64,000 nt of DNA from Limnobacter thiooxidans (GTDB lineage Bacteria > Pseudomonadota > Gammaproteobacteria > Burkholderiales > Burkholderiaceae_B), in NCBI RefSeq assembly GCF_036323495.1, contig NZ_AP028947.1, positions 1,116,001 through 1,180,000 of the forward strand, read 5' to 3'. The notes beneath the pieces were generated by a model that did no database searches, was not told where the DNA came from, and saw only the letters and a list, made by a program, of their open reading frames with translations. Of this stretch, positions 53,731-63,086 are shown in pieces. The stretch's first letter is position 1. The number at the start of each line of letters is the position of its first letter. The position numbers and the translations under genes are program-made.

Positions 53731-55044
53731 ATGGCTTTTTCAGCAGGTGGAAGTTTTCAGCAAGGCTTGAGTGGTTTGAACGCGGCACAGCGCGGCTTGG
53801 AGGTGATTGCCAACAACGTCTCCAACGCCAGCGTGGTCGGCTTCAAGGGATCTGAAGCGGAGTTTTCAGACGTGTTTGCCCGCGCTTTCAACGGCGCGCG
53901 TTCCACCAATGGCATCGGTTTGGGTACCAGCCTGGCTGCAGTCACGCAGAACTTCAAGCAAGGCAACATCAATGTCACCGGCAACCCCCTGGACCTGGCC
54001 ATCAGTGGAACCGGCTTTTTCAAGGTGCAGGCAGCCAACGGCGACAACATTTACACCCGCAACGGCCAGATGGGCTTGAACAACGAAGGCGTGATCGTGA
54101 ACTCCCGTGGCGACAGGCTTCAGGGTTTTCCTATTGATGCCACCACGGGCCGCCCTTCGGACGTCGCCCAATCCATCACCGTGCCGCGTGGCAACATTCC
54201 TCCGGCTGCAACCCGTGGCGGTAATCTCGAATTGAACCTGGATGCACGTGCTACAGCGATTGACCCAGCGTTGACTTTTGATCCGGGCAATCTGAATACT
54301 TTCAACAACTCCACCTCCATGACGGTGTACGACGAGCTGGGTGGCGCGCACATCATGGGCATCTACATGCGAAAGGAATCGTCCAATGATTGGTCCGTGT
54401 TCGCCACAGTAGACGGCACGCAGGTGGACATTGGTACCTCCCCGGTCGCTGTGACCACGGCCCCTGCGCAATCCACGGCAGCATCTTTGCAATACGGTGT
54501 TGATGGCCTGTTGGTTACTCCTGCAAATGCCAACCTGACGGTTGATATGTCCCGTTTTGTCACCGCCAGCGGTGTGCCATTTTCTTCAACCGGTGTGGCG
54601 CCCAACCAGTTCACGTTTGACATGAGCAACACCACCCAGTACGGCAGTTCGTTCGTGGTGCAAAACCTGGGGCAGGATGGTTTTGAGTCCTCTCCGTTCG
54701 CAGGTTTCGATGTGGGCGCAGACGGCATGTTGACCATCAGCTACGCCAACGGCCAGTTGGTCAAGCACGCCCAGGTCGGCTTGTATCGCTTCCCCAATCC
54801 CGAAGGTCTGCAACCTGTGGGTTCCAACGGCTGGTTGGCCACCAACTCGTCGGGGCCTGAGTTGGTATCGCTCAGCGAAGACACTGCATTCGGCATCATC
54901 CAGTCGGGCGCACTCGAAGAATCGAACATTGACTTGACGGCAGAACTGGTGGCCATGATTTCCGCACAGCGCGTGTATCAGGCCAACTCGCAGACCATCA
55001 AGACCCAGGACTCGATTTTCCAGACCATTACCAACCTTCGTTAA
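53731..55044 (+). CDS. flgE: Flagellar hook protein FlgE
   Basis: FlgE forms the universal joint. The 437-residue product has the N-terminal rod/hook motif LEVIANNVSNASVVGFKGSE, central hook domains and the C-terminal helix ELVAMISAQRVYQANSQTIK. Length is normal for the group. It starts 26 bp after flgD. Confidence 0.97.
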   Translation: MAFSAGGSFQQGLSGLNAAQRGLEVIANNVSNASVVGFKGSEAEFSDVFARAFNGARSTNGIGLGTSLAAVTQNFKQGNINVTGNPLDLAISGTGFFKVQAANGDNIYTRNGQMGLNNEGVIVNSRGDRLQGFPIDATTGRPSDVAQSITVPRGNIPPAATRGGNLELNLDARATAIDPALTFDPGNLNTFNNSTSMTVYDELGGAHIMGIYMRKESSNDWSVFATVDGTQVDIGTSPVAVTTAPAQSTAASLQYGVDGLLVTPANANLTVDMSRFVTASGVPFSSTGVAPNQFTFDMSNTTQYGSSFVVQNLGQDGFESSPFAGFDVGADGMLTISYANGQLVKHAQVGLYRFPNPEGLQPVGSNGWLATNSSGPELVSLSEDTAFGIIQSGALEESNIDLTAELVAMISAQRVYQANSQTIKTQDSIFQTITNLR

Positions 55045-55076
55045 TTTTTAAATTGAACTGAAGCGGACGCAACAGA

Positions 55077-55814
55077 ATGGACAAACTGATTTTCCTGGCA
55101 GCCCAAGCCGCCAAAGGCACCATGTCTCGCCAAGAGAACATTGCCAACAACCTGGCCAACGTGAACACACCCGGGTTTCGGCAACAACTCATGGCGTTTC
55201 AAAGCGCCCCGGTCACCGGCGAGGGCAGTGGTTCCCGAAGCTTTGCGGTGGAAACCAGCATTGGCTTCGACACCACGCCAGGGCAAATCCAGTCCACTGG
55301 TCGTGAAATGGATGTGGCCGTTCAAGGCGAGGGCTGGTTTGCCGTCAATGACGCGAAAGGCAACGAGGCGTATACCCGCAACGGCTCCTTCCAGTTGGAT
55401 GGCACTGGCAACCTGGTGACTCAGGAAGGGTATTCCGTCATTGGCACCAACGGCCCGATCAACGTGCCGCCCGATCACCGATTGTCTTTCGAAGGCGATG
55501 GTTCTGTTTCTGCCATTCCTCTGACTGGCGACACCAATGTGGTGGCGCTTGGCAAGTTGAAACTGGTGAATATTCCCGAAGGGGAAATCAACCGGGGCGA
55601 CGACGGCCTGTTTCGTGCCGCCAATGGTGACCCCGCTGACGCAGACCCGAATGTGCGCATTGCCGGTGGTTTTATCGAGTCGAGCAACGTGAACGCGGTG
55701 GACATGATGGTGCAAATGATCAGCGCCGCCCGCCAGTATGAAACCCAAATGAAAATGATCAGCACGGCCAAGGAAAACGGCCAGGCTGCCAACAGCCTGT
55801 TTGGCATGAATTAA
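55077..55814 (+). CDS. flgF: Flagellar proximal rod protein FlgF
   Basis: FlgF is a rod protein between the proximal and distal rod. The 245-residue product starts [18 protein letters not shown] and has [16 protein letters not shown], the basal-body DUF1078-type middle and [20 protein letters not shown] at the end. flgG follows after 14 bp. Confidence 0.96.
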   Translation: MDKLIFLAAQAAKGTMSRQENIANNLANVNTPGFRQQLMAFQSAPVTGEGSGSRSFAVETSIGFDTTPGQIQSTGREMDVAVQGEGWFAVNDAKGNEAYTRNGSFQLDGTGNLVTQEGYSVIGTNGPINVPPDHRLSFEGDGSVSAIPLTGDTNVVALGKLKLVNIPEGEINRGDDGLFRAANGDPADADPNVRIAGGFIESSNVNAVDMMVQMISAARQYETQMKMISTAKENGQAANSLFGMN

Positions 55815-55828
55815 GGAGATACACCACC

Positions 55829-56611
55829 ATGATGCGTTCTTTGTGGATTGCAAAAACAGGTCTGGACGCCCAGCAAACCCAGCTGGATGTGATTTCAAAC
55901 AACCTGGCTAATACCGCCACTAATGGTTTCAAGCGTTCGCGGGCAGTGTTCGAGGATTTGCTGTACCAAACCCTTCGCCAGCCCGGTGCTCAAACCACCG
56001 AGCAAACCCAGGTGCCTTCCGGCTTGCAGATCGGTACGGGTGTCAAACCTGTGTCGACAGTTCGGAATTTTGCGCAGGGCAACCTGCAGCAAACCGGCAA
56101 TACACTGGACGTGGCCATCAATGGTCAAGGTTTCTTCCAGGTTCAAATGCCCGATGGCACCACCAGCTACACCCGCGACGGCAGCATTCAGATTGACTCT
56201 GCTGGCACCTTGGTCACTTCCAACGGCTACCCAATTCTTGGCCCGGTCACTGTTCCCCAAGGTGTTCAGGAAATTTCGATTTCACAAAGCGGCGTGGTCT
56301 CAGCCGTAGTTCAAGGCCAGGTGCAGCCGCAGGAATTAGGTCAAATACAGCTGGCCAGTTTTGTGAACCCGGCTGGCTTGTTCAGCATGGGCCAAAATCT
56401 CTACTCAGAAACAGCGGCTTCGGGCGCACCCACCCAGGCGGTGGCGGGTACCAATGGTGTGGGCTTTGTTTCCCAGGGTTTTGTGGAAACATCGAACGTC
56501 AACGTGGTTGAAGAACTGGTCGGCCTGATCCAGGCCCAGCGTGCGTACGAAATCAACTCCAAGGCAATCTCCACATCAGACCAGATGTTACAGCGCTTAT
56601 CGCAGCTTTGA
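55829..56611 (+). CDS. flgG: Flagellar distal rod protein FlgG
   Basis: FlgG builds the distal rod. The 260-residue product has [20 protein letters not shown] and [20 protein letters not shown] at the start and [20 protein letters not shown] at the end, all standard. AAGGAGA precedes the ATG. Confidence 0.98.
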   Translation: MMRSLWIAKTGLDAQQTQLDVISNNLANTATNGFKRSRAVFEDLLYQTLRQPGAQTTEQTQVPSGLQIGTGVKPVSTVRNFAQGNLQQTGNTLDVAINGQGFFQVQMPDGTTSYTRDGSIQIDSAGTLVTSNGYPILGPVTVPQGVQEISISQSGVVSAVVQGQVQPQELGQIQLASFVNPAGLFSMGQNLYSETAASGAPTQAVAGTNGVGFVSQGFVETSNVNVVEELVGLIQAQRAYEINSKAISTSDQMLQRLSQL

Positions 56612-56659
56612 TTTTTAAAGCGTCGGGCACACTGAATGTGTTCTGATGGAGTCCATGGC

Positions 56660-57343
56660 ATGAAAAGATTAACTCTCAAAGGCTTAACGGCAGCGTTCTC
56701 GATAACTTTAGGGGCTTGTTCAACTTTCGCACCGAAAGTTGACATGCCTGAAAAAACCACTGTGCAGCAGGCGCCTTCTTTGCCGGCCCAACAGGGTATG
56801 CCAACTGGCAGCCTTTACAGCACTGCCACCTATCGCCCCTTGTTTGAAGACCAGCGCGCCCGCTTTGTGGGTGACACACTGACCATTCAGATTCTGGAGC
56901 AGATCAATGCAGCGCAAACCAACTCCATGAATGCTTCCCGCAGCGATTCAGCCAGCATTGATGTGCCGCTGATTCAGGGCTTTTTCGGTTTTGGCGATTT
57001 GAAAGCCATCAATGGCAGCGCCAGCAGTGAAAAAGATTTTTCCGGTCAGGGGTCCAGTAAAGCAGCCAATAATCTGACTGGCACCATCACCGTGAGCGTG
57101 GCGGGTGTGTTGCCCAACGGCAACCTGCAGGTGGTTGGAGAAAAGCAGATTGGCACCAACCGCGATGTTGAATACTTGAAATTCAGCGGCGTGGTCAATC
57201 CGATCACGATTCTTCCCGGGAATGTGGTGCCCAGCACCAAAGTGGCTGATGCCCGCATTGAATACCGCGGAAAGGGCGCCATTGACTCAGCCACCACCAT
57301 GGGCTGGTTGAGCCGCTTTTTCCTGACCGTACTCCCTTTCTGA
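56660..57343 (+). CDS. flgH: Flagellar L-ring lipoprotein FlgH
   Basis: FlgH forms the outer-membrane L ring. The 227-residue product (ATG 56660, GGAG 8 bp upstream) has a lipoprotein signal with lipobox LGAC at about residue 20, and the conserved [20 protein letters not shown] and [20 protein letters not shown]. An in-frame start at 56636 would put the signal further in and was rejected. Confidence 0.96.
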   Translation: MKRLTLKGLTAAFSITLGACSTFAPKVDMPEKTTVQQAPSLPAQQGMPTGSLYSTATYRPLFEDQRARFVGDTLTIQILEQINAAQTNSMNASRSDSASIDVPLIQGFFGFGDLKAINGSASSEKDFSGQGSSKAANNLTGTITVSVAGVLPNGNLQVVGEKQIGTNRDVEYLKFSGVVNPITILPGNVVPSTKVADARIEYRGKGAIDSATTMGWLSRFFLTVLPF

Positions 57344-57356
57344 CTGGGCACACAAC

Positions 57357-58502
57357 ATGAAACGCATTTCCTTTTCTGAATTGAAAGACCGGGTACTCAA
57401 GGTGCTTGTATTGGCAGCAACTGCAGCGGCTGTGATGGTTTTTGGCACCCAAGCCGATGCACAAACTCGCATACGCGACCTGACCACCGTATCAGGCGTA
57501 CGCTCCAACCCGGTGTATGGCTACGGCATCGTGATTGGCCTGGACGGTACGGGTGACCAGACCACGCAAACCCCGTTCACCAGCCAAAGTATTGTGGCGA
57601 TGTTGCAGCAGTCGGGCATCACTTTGCCACCGGGTGCCAACATGCAACTGAAAAACGTGGCGTCTGTCATGGTGACAGGCAACCTGCCCGCATTCGCACA
57701 GCCAGGCCAGGCCATCGATGTCACTGTGTCCTCTATTGGTAATGCCAAAAGCCTGCGCGGTGGCATGCTGCTCATGACCCCGCTGAAGGGCGCTGATGGC
57801 CAGGTGTATGCCTTGGCCCAGGGCCAACTCATTGTGGGTGGTGCAGGTGCCTCGGCGGGTGGTTCAAAGACGGTCATCAACCACTTGTCAGCGGGTCGCA
57901 TTCCTGCCGGTGCCTTGGTTGAACGTCAAGTGGCTTCACCATTTTTGCTCGGCGAAACCCTGCAGCTTGAATTGAACAGCACCGATTTCTCCAATTCCAT
58001 TCGCGTGGCGGAAGCCATCAACGCCAGCATGGGCCCCAATGTGGCGCAAGCTTTGGATGGGCGAATCATCAAGGTACGCGCACCGTCCAACCCCAATGAT
58101 CGTGTTGCATTTTTATCCCGAATCCAGGAATTGAGCATCAACAAATCCGTTGGCAGTGCCAAGGTCATTGTGAATGCACGCACAGGTTCGGTGGTCATGA
58201 ACCAGGCTGTCATGCTTGAAAGTTGCGCCGTTGCACACGGCAACCTTACGGTAAAAATCACGTCAACCCCTGTCATTTCCCAGCCTGCGCCCTTTTCGCA
58301 AGGTCAAACCGTGGTGGCCGAACAGGCCGACATCCAGATTTCCGAATCGGGTGGCGAGTTGATCGAAATCAAGGGTGCAGCCCAGTTGTCGGATGTGGTC
58401 AAAGCCCTGAATGCCTTGGGTGCCACACCTAGCGACCTGATTTCCATTTTGCAGGCCATGCAAACAGCCGGCAGTTTGAAAGCCGAACTTGAGGTGATCT
58501 GA
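57357..58502 (+). CDS. flgI: Flagellar P-ring protein FlgI
   Basis: FlgI forms the periplasmic P ring. The 381-residue product has a signal peptide ending near QADA (~36) and the family segments [20 protein letters not shown] and [19 protein letters not shown]. It follows flgH by 13 bp. Confidence 0.97.
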   Translation: MKRISFSELKDRVLKVLVLAATAAAVMVFGTQADAQTRIRDLTTVSGVRSNPVYGYGIVIGLDGTGDQTTQTPFTSQSIVAMLQQSGITLPPGANMQLKNVASVMVTGNLPAFAQPGQAIDVTVSSIGNAKSLRGGMLLMTPLKGADGQVYALAQGQLIVGGAGASAGGSKTVINHLSAGRIPAGALVERQVASPFLLGETLQLELNSTDFSNSIRVAEAINASMGPNVAQALDGRIIKVRAPSNPNDRVAFLSRIQELSINKSVGSAKVIVNARTGSVVMNQAVMLESCAVAHGNLTVKITSTPVISQPAPFSQGQTVVAEQADIQISESGGELIEIKGAAQLSDVVKALNALGATPSDLISILQAMQTAGSLKAELEVI

Positions 58503-58504
58503 TC

Positions 58505-58918
58505 ATGAGCCCCTTGTCGAACAAACCGGTGGATACCCAGCAAATGCTGTCCATGGACTCACGCAGCCTGGAAGGCCTCAAGCGTGGCGCGCGGGCCGAG
58601 CGTGGCAGCGAGGAGTTCAATGCCTCGGTCGACAAAGTGGCAGTGCAGTTTGAATCCATTTTTTTACAGATGGCCCTGAAAAGCATGCGCGATGCGACAC
58701 CCGAAGGCGGTTTGTTCACCGATTCCAGCACCAAAACCTATCAGGGCATGTACGACCAGGAGCTGGTTCAGAAACTTTCCGGCAAGGGTTTGGGCCTGGC
58801 CAGCGAAATTGCACGGCAATTGAAAGCAGGTGCAGGCACGGCAGGCGAGCAAACAATCTTTCCTCCGGGGCAGGTGAAAAAAGACCTGCCCTCAACTTTC
58901 CCGAAAGCTGACCGTTAA
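58505..58918 (+). CDS. flgJ: Flagellar rod assembly protein FlgJ, rod-binding domain only
   Basis: FlgJ helps the rod pass the cell wall. The 137-residue product has only the N-terminal rod-capping domain (VQFESIFLQMALKSMRDATP, FTDSSTKTYQGMYDQELVQ). The C-terminal glucosaminidase domain found in the ~300-residue enteric and most betaproteobacterial FlgJ is missing, and no muramidase gene is adjacent. The reading frame ends with a normal stop, and flgK follows 30 bp later. Confidence 0.93.
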   Translation: MSPLSNKPVDTQQMLSMDSRSLEGLKRGARAERGSEEFNASVDKVAVQFESIFLQMALKSMRDATPEGGLFTDSSTKTYQGMYDQELVQKLSGKGLGLASEIARQLKAGAGTAGEQTIFPPGQVKKDLPSTFPKADR

Positions 58919-58948
58919 ATCGTTCAAGACACCAAAGGATCCTGAATT

Positions 58949-60682
58949 ATGTCGAACTCGGTCTACGGAATTGCGCTCAGCGGCCTCAATGCGGCCCGTG
59001 CTGGGCTATCCACCACATCGCACAACATTGCGAACAGCAACACGGTTGGCTTTAATCGCCAGCAGGTGATCCAGCAGTCGCGCCCCTCAACAGGCAGCGA
59101 CATTGGCTTTATCGGGCAGGGCGTCAGCATTGCTACCGTGCAGCGGGTGTATTCAGACTTCATCAATTCGCAAGAACAGAAAGCCACATCGGATGCCGCC
59201 TTCTTCAGCGCCAAAGCGCAACAGATTGCGCGTGTAGATGCCATGGTTGCCGATGACGCCTCAGGTTTGTCGAGTGCGTTGAGCATCTTCTTTGGTGCCG
59301 CACAAACACTGACCACCAATCCGGCTGATTTGGCTGCGCGACAGAACTTTCTGTCCTCTTCGGAAACACTGGCCTCACGGTTCAATGGTTTGAACACCGT
59401 GATGGATGAACTGCGCGGTGCCACCAACCTGAAGGTGCGTGACACAGTTGAGCAACTGAACAATGCCACCTCGCAAATTGCGTCCCTGAACAACCAGATT
59501 GTCACCGCGCTGAATCAGACGTCCAATGGCGGGCCGCCCAACGACCTGATGGACCGCCGCGACAAACTGATTCTGCAGTTGTCTGAACAGGTACAAACCA
59601 CGCGCGTGGACATGGCCGACGGTTCTACCAACCTGTTTCTGGCGAATGGCCAGTCGCTGGTGGTGGGCCCCACACAATTCAAAGTGCAAACCCAGGTCGA
59701 TCCGCAAGACCCGCAAAACCTGCTGGTGGGCATGTCCACCAATGTCAACGGTCAGGAAAGATTGCTCGCCTTTGATTCAGACAGCTTGGGCAACGGCGCA
59801 CTGGCAGGGTATTTAAGTTTTCGTGAAAACGAGTTGACTGAATACCAGAACACGACTGGTTTGCTGGCGGCACGTGTGGGTCAGGCCGTAAACGACATTC
59901 AAACTGCGGGTGTTGACCTGGATGGCAACCCAGGCAACGCCCTGTTCAGCTTTGGCAGCAGCGGTAGTTTTGTGGAAGACATTTCACGCGTTGTCCCCAA
60001 CGTCAACAACAGCACTGCGAACCCGACTGAAGTCAGCCTTCGAAGTTTGGACTTGTCCAAACTCAGTGCAGCAGAATACGAAGTTCAAATTGTGGGCGGT
60101 GTTCCGCGTTATCGCGAAGCCGGCTCAGATTCAGCTTTTGTACCCGCCAACTTTGTTGCAGACCCGGGCGGTGATTATTACGAAATTCGCGACCCTGCGG
60201 GTGCCCCTTTGTTGAGTTTCCAGCTTGACAACGCCGCCCCACAGGAAGGCGACCGTTTTACTTTGATGCCAGTGCGCGAAGCAGCACTGAACATGCGCAC
60301 AGCGATTGACCGCCCTTCGGAAGTGGCGGCGTCCTCTGCAATAAACCCAAGCATTGGCAATAACGAGAACATTCTGGACATTGCTGCCTTGCAAAATTCG
60401 CGCACTCTGTTTCAGTCGAACAACTCCGCAGGCGTTTCCATTTCCGATGGATTCAACCAACTGGTCAGCCGCGTGGGCAACAAGGCACGTGAATTCAACA
60501 TGGCCGCCGAATCGCGGGAAACCGTGTTGAACCAGGTTGCTGATTCGCGTGATGCGCTGCAGGGCGTGAACATGGATGAAGAAGCAGCGAACCTGATCAA
60601 GTTTCAGCAGGCGTACCAGGCTTCCGGACGCGTCATTTCGCTGTCCAAAGAATTGTTTGATCAAATTCTTCAAATGTTCTGA
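58949..60682 (+). CDS. flgK: Hook-filament junction protein FlgK
   Basis: FlgK (HAP1) is the first hook-filament junction protein. The 577-residue product has the N-terminal motif TTSHNIANSNTVGFNRQQVI, a long middle domain and the C-terminal helix EEAANLIKFQQAYQASGRVI. Length is normal. It is exported with FlgN as chaperone. Confidence 0.97.
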   Translation: MSNSVYGIALSGLNAARAGLSTTSHNIANSNTVGFNRQQVIQQSRPSTGSDIGFIGQGVSIATVQRVYSDFINSQEQKATSDAAFFSAKAQQIARVDAMVADDASGLSSALSIFFGAAQTLTTNPADLAARQNFLSSSETLASRFNGLNTVMDELRGATNLKVRDTVEQLNNATSQIASLNNQIVTALNQTSNGGPPNDLMDRRDKLILQLSEQVQTTRVDMADGSTNLFLANGQSLVVGPTQFKVQTQVDPQDPQNLLVGMSTNVNGQERLLAFDSDSLGNGALAGYLSFRENELTEYQNTTGLLAARVGQAVNDIQTAGVDLDGNPGNALFSFGSSGSFVEDISRVVPNVNNSTANPTEVSLRSLDLSKLSAAEYEVQIVGGVPRYREAGSDSAFVPANFVADPGGDYYEIRDPAGAPLLSFQLDNAAPQEGDRFTLMPVREAALNMRTAIDRPSEVAASSAINPSIGNNENILDIAALQNSRTLFQSNNSAGVSISDGFNQLVSRVGNKAREFNMAAESRETVLNQVADSRDALQGVNMDEEAANLIKFQQAYQASGRVISLSKELFDQILQMF

Positions 60683-60702
60683 TCAGATTTCAAGGAAAAA
60701 TT

Positions 60703-61680
60703 ATGGCAATCGGCAGAATCAGCACCAACCAGTATTTCAAGCTTAGCACTGACCGCATGAGCAAGCAGCAGACTGATCTGGTCAACATCCAGGGGCAATT
60801 GGCCACCGGGCAGCGCGTGCTTAAACCTTCGGACGACCCCTTGGCCATGTCGGTGGCTCTGGGTGCCAAAGCAGGCGTTAAAACCATTGACAGCTACCAG
60901 AGCAACATCACCTACATCAACAACCAGTTGGGTCAGATGGATGTGGCCTTGCAGTCCGGTTCAGACATCATGGTGTCCATCAAGGAAGCCTTCATGCAGG
61001 CCGGCAACGCTGCACTCAGTGCTGCTGACCGGGAGATCATCGCCCAAGACATCGAAGGCCGCATGGAAGAACTGCGGGGTATCGCCAACCGCACCGACGC
61101 AAACGGCTATTACATGTTCTCCGGCACCTTTCAAGATCAGGAGCCGTTTCAGGCCCCAGGCGGCGCTGTCACCGGAACCTTTCTTGAAACCACCACAGCG
61201 GCTGCGGCCGAGGCTGTGACTGGCCGTGAAATTCAAGTGGCCAGCGGGCGTTTCGTTAACCTGAACATCACAGGTCAGGATGCGTTTGTCGACCCTGAAA
61301 CCAATGAAGATGCATTTGCGGTTCTGCGTGAGGCTGTGGCCTTGTTGCGCACCCCAGGCTTTCCGAATGGACAGGAAGGGGCAACGCCGCAGGATACATT
61401 TCTGAAAGCATTCAATGCCAAAGGCGCACAACTGGACAATGTGTTTGATCAGGTACAAATTTCCAGAACCAAAGTGGGCGTGCGCTTGCGCGAGGTGGAA
61501 ACCTTGCAGCAGATCAACCAGGCGGCCCAATTGGAGCTGGAGCGGGTTGCAGGCGAAGCGGTGGGGCTGGATTATGCCAAGGCCATCAGCGAGCTGTCAC
61601 AGGGCCAATTACAGCTTCAGGCGGCGCAGCAAAGCTTTGCCAGCACATCGAAACTGACGTTGTTCAACTTCATCAGCTAA
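60703..61680 (+). CDS. flgL: Hook-filament junction protein FlgL
   Basis: FlgL (HAP3) is the second junction protein, related to flagellin. The 325-residue product begins with the flagellin-like ISTNQYFKLSTDRMSKQQTD and ends with a C-terminal helix region (AISELSQGQLQLQAAQQSF). It is the last gene of the flg run. A 776-bp repeat-rich gap follows it. Confidence 0.95.
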   Translation: MAIGRISTNQYFKLSTDRMSKQQTDLVNIQGQLATGQRVLKPSDDPLAMSVALGAKAGVKTIDSYQSNITYINNQLGQMDVALQSGSDIMVSIKEAFMQAGNAALSAADREIIAQDIEGRMEELRGIANRTDANGYYMFSGTFQDQEPFQAPGGAVTGTFLETTTAAAAEAVTGREIQVASGRFVNLNITGQDAFVDPETNEDAFAVLREAVALLRTPGFPNGQEGATPQDTFLKAFNAKGAQLDNVFDQVQISRTKVGVRLREVETLQQINQAAQLELERVAGEAVGLDYAKAISELSQGQLQLQAAQQSFASTSKLTLFNFIS

Positions 61681-61770
61681 AGGGTTTTGCCTTACCCAGC
61701 GTGGTCTGCCCAGCTTGTGTATGAAAACAGATTGTAGTTTTTGGTGCTTGCCCAGTGAGGGTTACTCAGC

Positions 61771-61918
61771 CTGCGCACAGAAAACCGCTGTGTCCCTTTT
61801 TGAACGAAGACTTTGCATTCACACAGGCCCGACAAAAAATATGGTCGGACCTGTGTGTCGCGCTTAGCGCGACCATGCAAGCCTTGTTCAAACGGGGCGG
61901 TTCTCTTGAAGTGCGCAG
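61771..61918. repeat. Nested-palindrome repeat, copy C
   Basis: Outer arms CTGCGCAC (61771-61778) and GTGCGCAG (61911-61918) enclose a core 61780-61905, which starts GAAAACCGC and ends GCGGTTCTC. Inside, TTTGAAC pairs with GTTCAAA, and there are hairpins at 61821-61856 (one mismatch) and GTCGCGC-TTA-GCGCGAC (61857-61873). It has the same orientation as copy A and inverted orientation to B and D. Confidence 0.8.
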
Positions 61919-61920
61919 TC

Positions 61921-62034
61921 TGAGTAATCCCAACACCGTTCAAGCCCAAACCCCAGCTGTTTTCTTGCAGGAAAGCTGAGCAATCCCAACACCGGTCAAG
62001 CCTAAACCCTCAGCTGTTTTCTGAGCGCAAAAGC
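61921..62034. repeat. Two-copy direct repeat of ~57 bp
   Basis: Unit 1 is 61921-61976 and unit 2 is 61977-62034; both start TGAGNAATCCCAACACCG and end AAAGC, with several point differences and small indels. Each unit contains CAGCTGTTTTC, which can pair with the AAAAGCTG-type end and form a hairpin. Further degenerate GTTGATTG/ACTGCA-type repeats continue to ~62190. Confidence 0.7.
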
Positions 62035-62199
62035 TGAGTTATAGAACTGCGGGTATTGACTGAACGGGATGTTGAACTGTCTCACCGCAAGTGTTGATTG
62101 AACTGGACGTTGAGCTGCGTCACTGCAGGTGTTGATTGGCTGGATCACTGCAAAGGTCACTGGTGAGTTTGTAAAACTGGATTTGCAAGTGTTCGCACG

Positions 62200-62339
62200 C
62201 TGCCCAATCAGAAAACTTGCCGACTTTGTGCGCAGGGCCTTGCGGTCGCGAAGCGAAAGCCAGGACCCGACCATGTTTTTTGTCGGGACTGGCTTAGCGA
62301 GGAACAAGCGCAAAGGCGAAATGCCAAGTTTTCGGGCAG
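62200..62339. repeat. Nested-palindrome repeat, copy D
   Basis: Arms CTGCCC (62200-62205) and GGGCAG (62334-62339) enclose a core 62211-62333, which starts GAAAACTTG and ends CAAGTTTTC. The long hairpin pairs AAGCCAG..CCCGAC with GTCGGG..CTGGCTT (62257-62295) and the small one is TCGC-GAA-GCGA (62246-62256). It has the same orientation as copy B and is the most divergent copy. Confidence 0.7.
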
Positions 62340-62341
62340 TA

Positions 62342-62449
62342 GCGACACTGCAAATTCGGTTTTTAAAAACAGCTGCAGCGACCCTGCAAATCCAGTTCTA
62401 AAAACAGCGGCAGCTACACTGCAAATCCAGTTCAACAAACCAGTCTGCA
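62342..62449. repeat. Three-copy tandem repeat of 35-37 bp
   Basis: Units 62342-62377, 62378-62412 and 62413-62449 start GC(G/T)ACNCTGCAAAT and end GCA. The array stops 8 bp before the stop codon of the convergent response regulator, so it is not coding. Point differences show that it is not a recent expansion. Confidence 0.7.
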
Positions 62450-62456
62450 GCGCCAG

Positions 62457-63086
62457 TTAAATCAACCCATTCTCCAGTGCGTATCTCGTCAGTTCACCAT
62501 TGGTTTTCATCCGCATTTTTTCCAGAATCCTGGCCCTGTAAACACTCACGGTTTTTGGGCTCAGTGACAACTCATCCGCAATTTCGCTCAACTTTTTACC
62601 CGACGCAATCATGCGGATTGTCTGAAACTCGCGGTCACTCAGCGTCGCGTGCAAAGGCTTTTCGGAGTCTTCCGTTAAATGGCTGGCTAGCGATTCGGCC
62701 AGTTCCGCCGTAATGTATTTTCTTCCTGCTGCAATCACCTGGATTGCGTCGACCAATTTTTCGGGCGCCGTGTTTTTGGTAAGGTAGCCCGATGCACCTG
62801 CCTTCAAACAGCGCACCGCGTATTGGTCTTCCGGGTGCATGGACAGCATAAGGATTTTCAGGGCAGGGTACTTGTCTTTCAAAATCTTGACAATGTCCAC
62901 CCCATTCTTGCCCGGCATGGAAATGTCCAGAATGGCCACATCCACTGGCTGTGTCGTCATGGCTTTCATGATTTCGGAATATTCACCGGCCTGAGCAACC
63001 ACCTGCACAAAACCGGTCTCGTCCAGCAACTGCTTCAAGCTGCCCCGAAGCAATGCGTGGTCATCTGCCAGCAATACCTTAATCAT
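62457..63086 (-). CDS. NarL/FixJ-type response regulator
   Basis: The 209-residue product has a receiver domain (LLADDHALLRGSLKQLLDE, phosphorylation site in AILDISMPGKNGVD, lysine in GYLTKNT) and a LuxR-type helix-turn-helix at ~145-205 (LSDREFQTIRMIASGKKLSE, LSPKTVSVYRARILEKM). The ATG at 63086 has GAGG upstream and overlaps the kinase stop by 8 bp; the longer frame to 63215 lies in the kinase gene. It probably acts as the DNA-binding output of the adjacent kinase. Target genes are unknown. Confidence 0.93.
   Translation of the reverse strand: MIKVLLADDHALLRGSLKQLLDETGFVQVVAQAGEYSEIMKAMTTQPVDVAILDISMPGKNGVDIVKILKDKYPALKILMLSMHPEDQYAVRCLKAGASGYLTKNTAPEKLVDAIQVIAAGRKYITAELAESLASHLTEDSEKPLHATLSDREFQTIRMIASGKKLSEIADELSLSPKTVSVYRARILEKMRMKTNGELTRYALENGLI

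Noticed and set aside
61771..62449. CRISPR array
   Set aside because: Repeats are imperfect, of different lengths, without unique regular spacers, and no cas genes are in the window.
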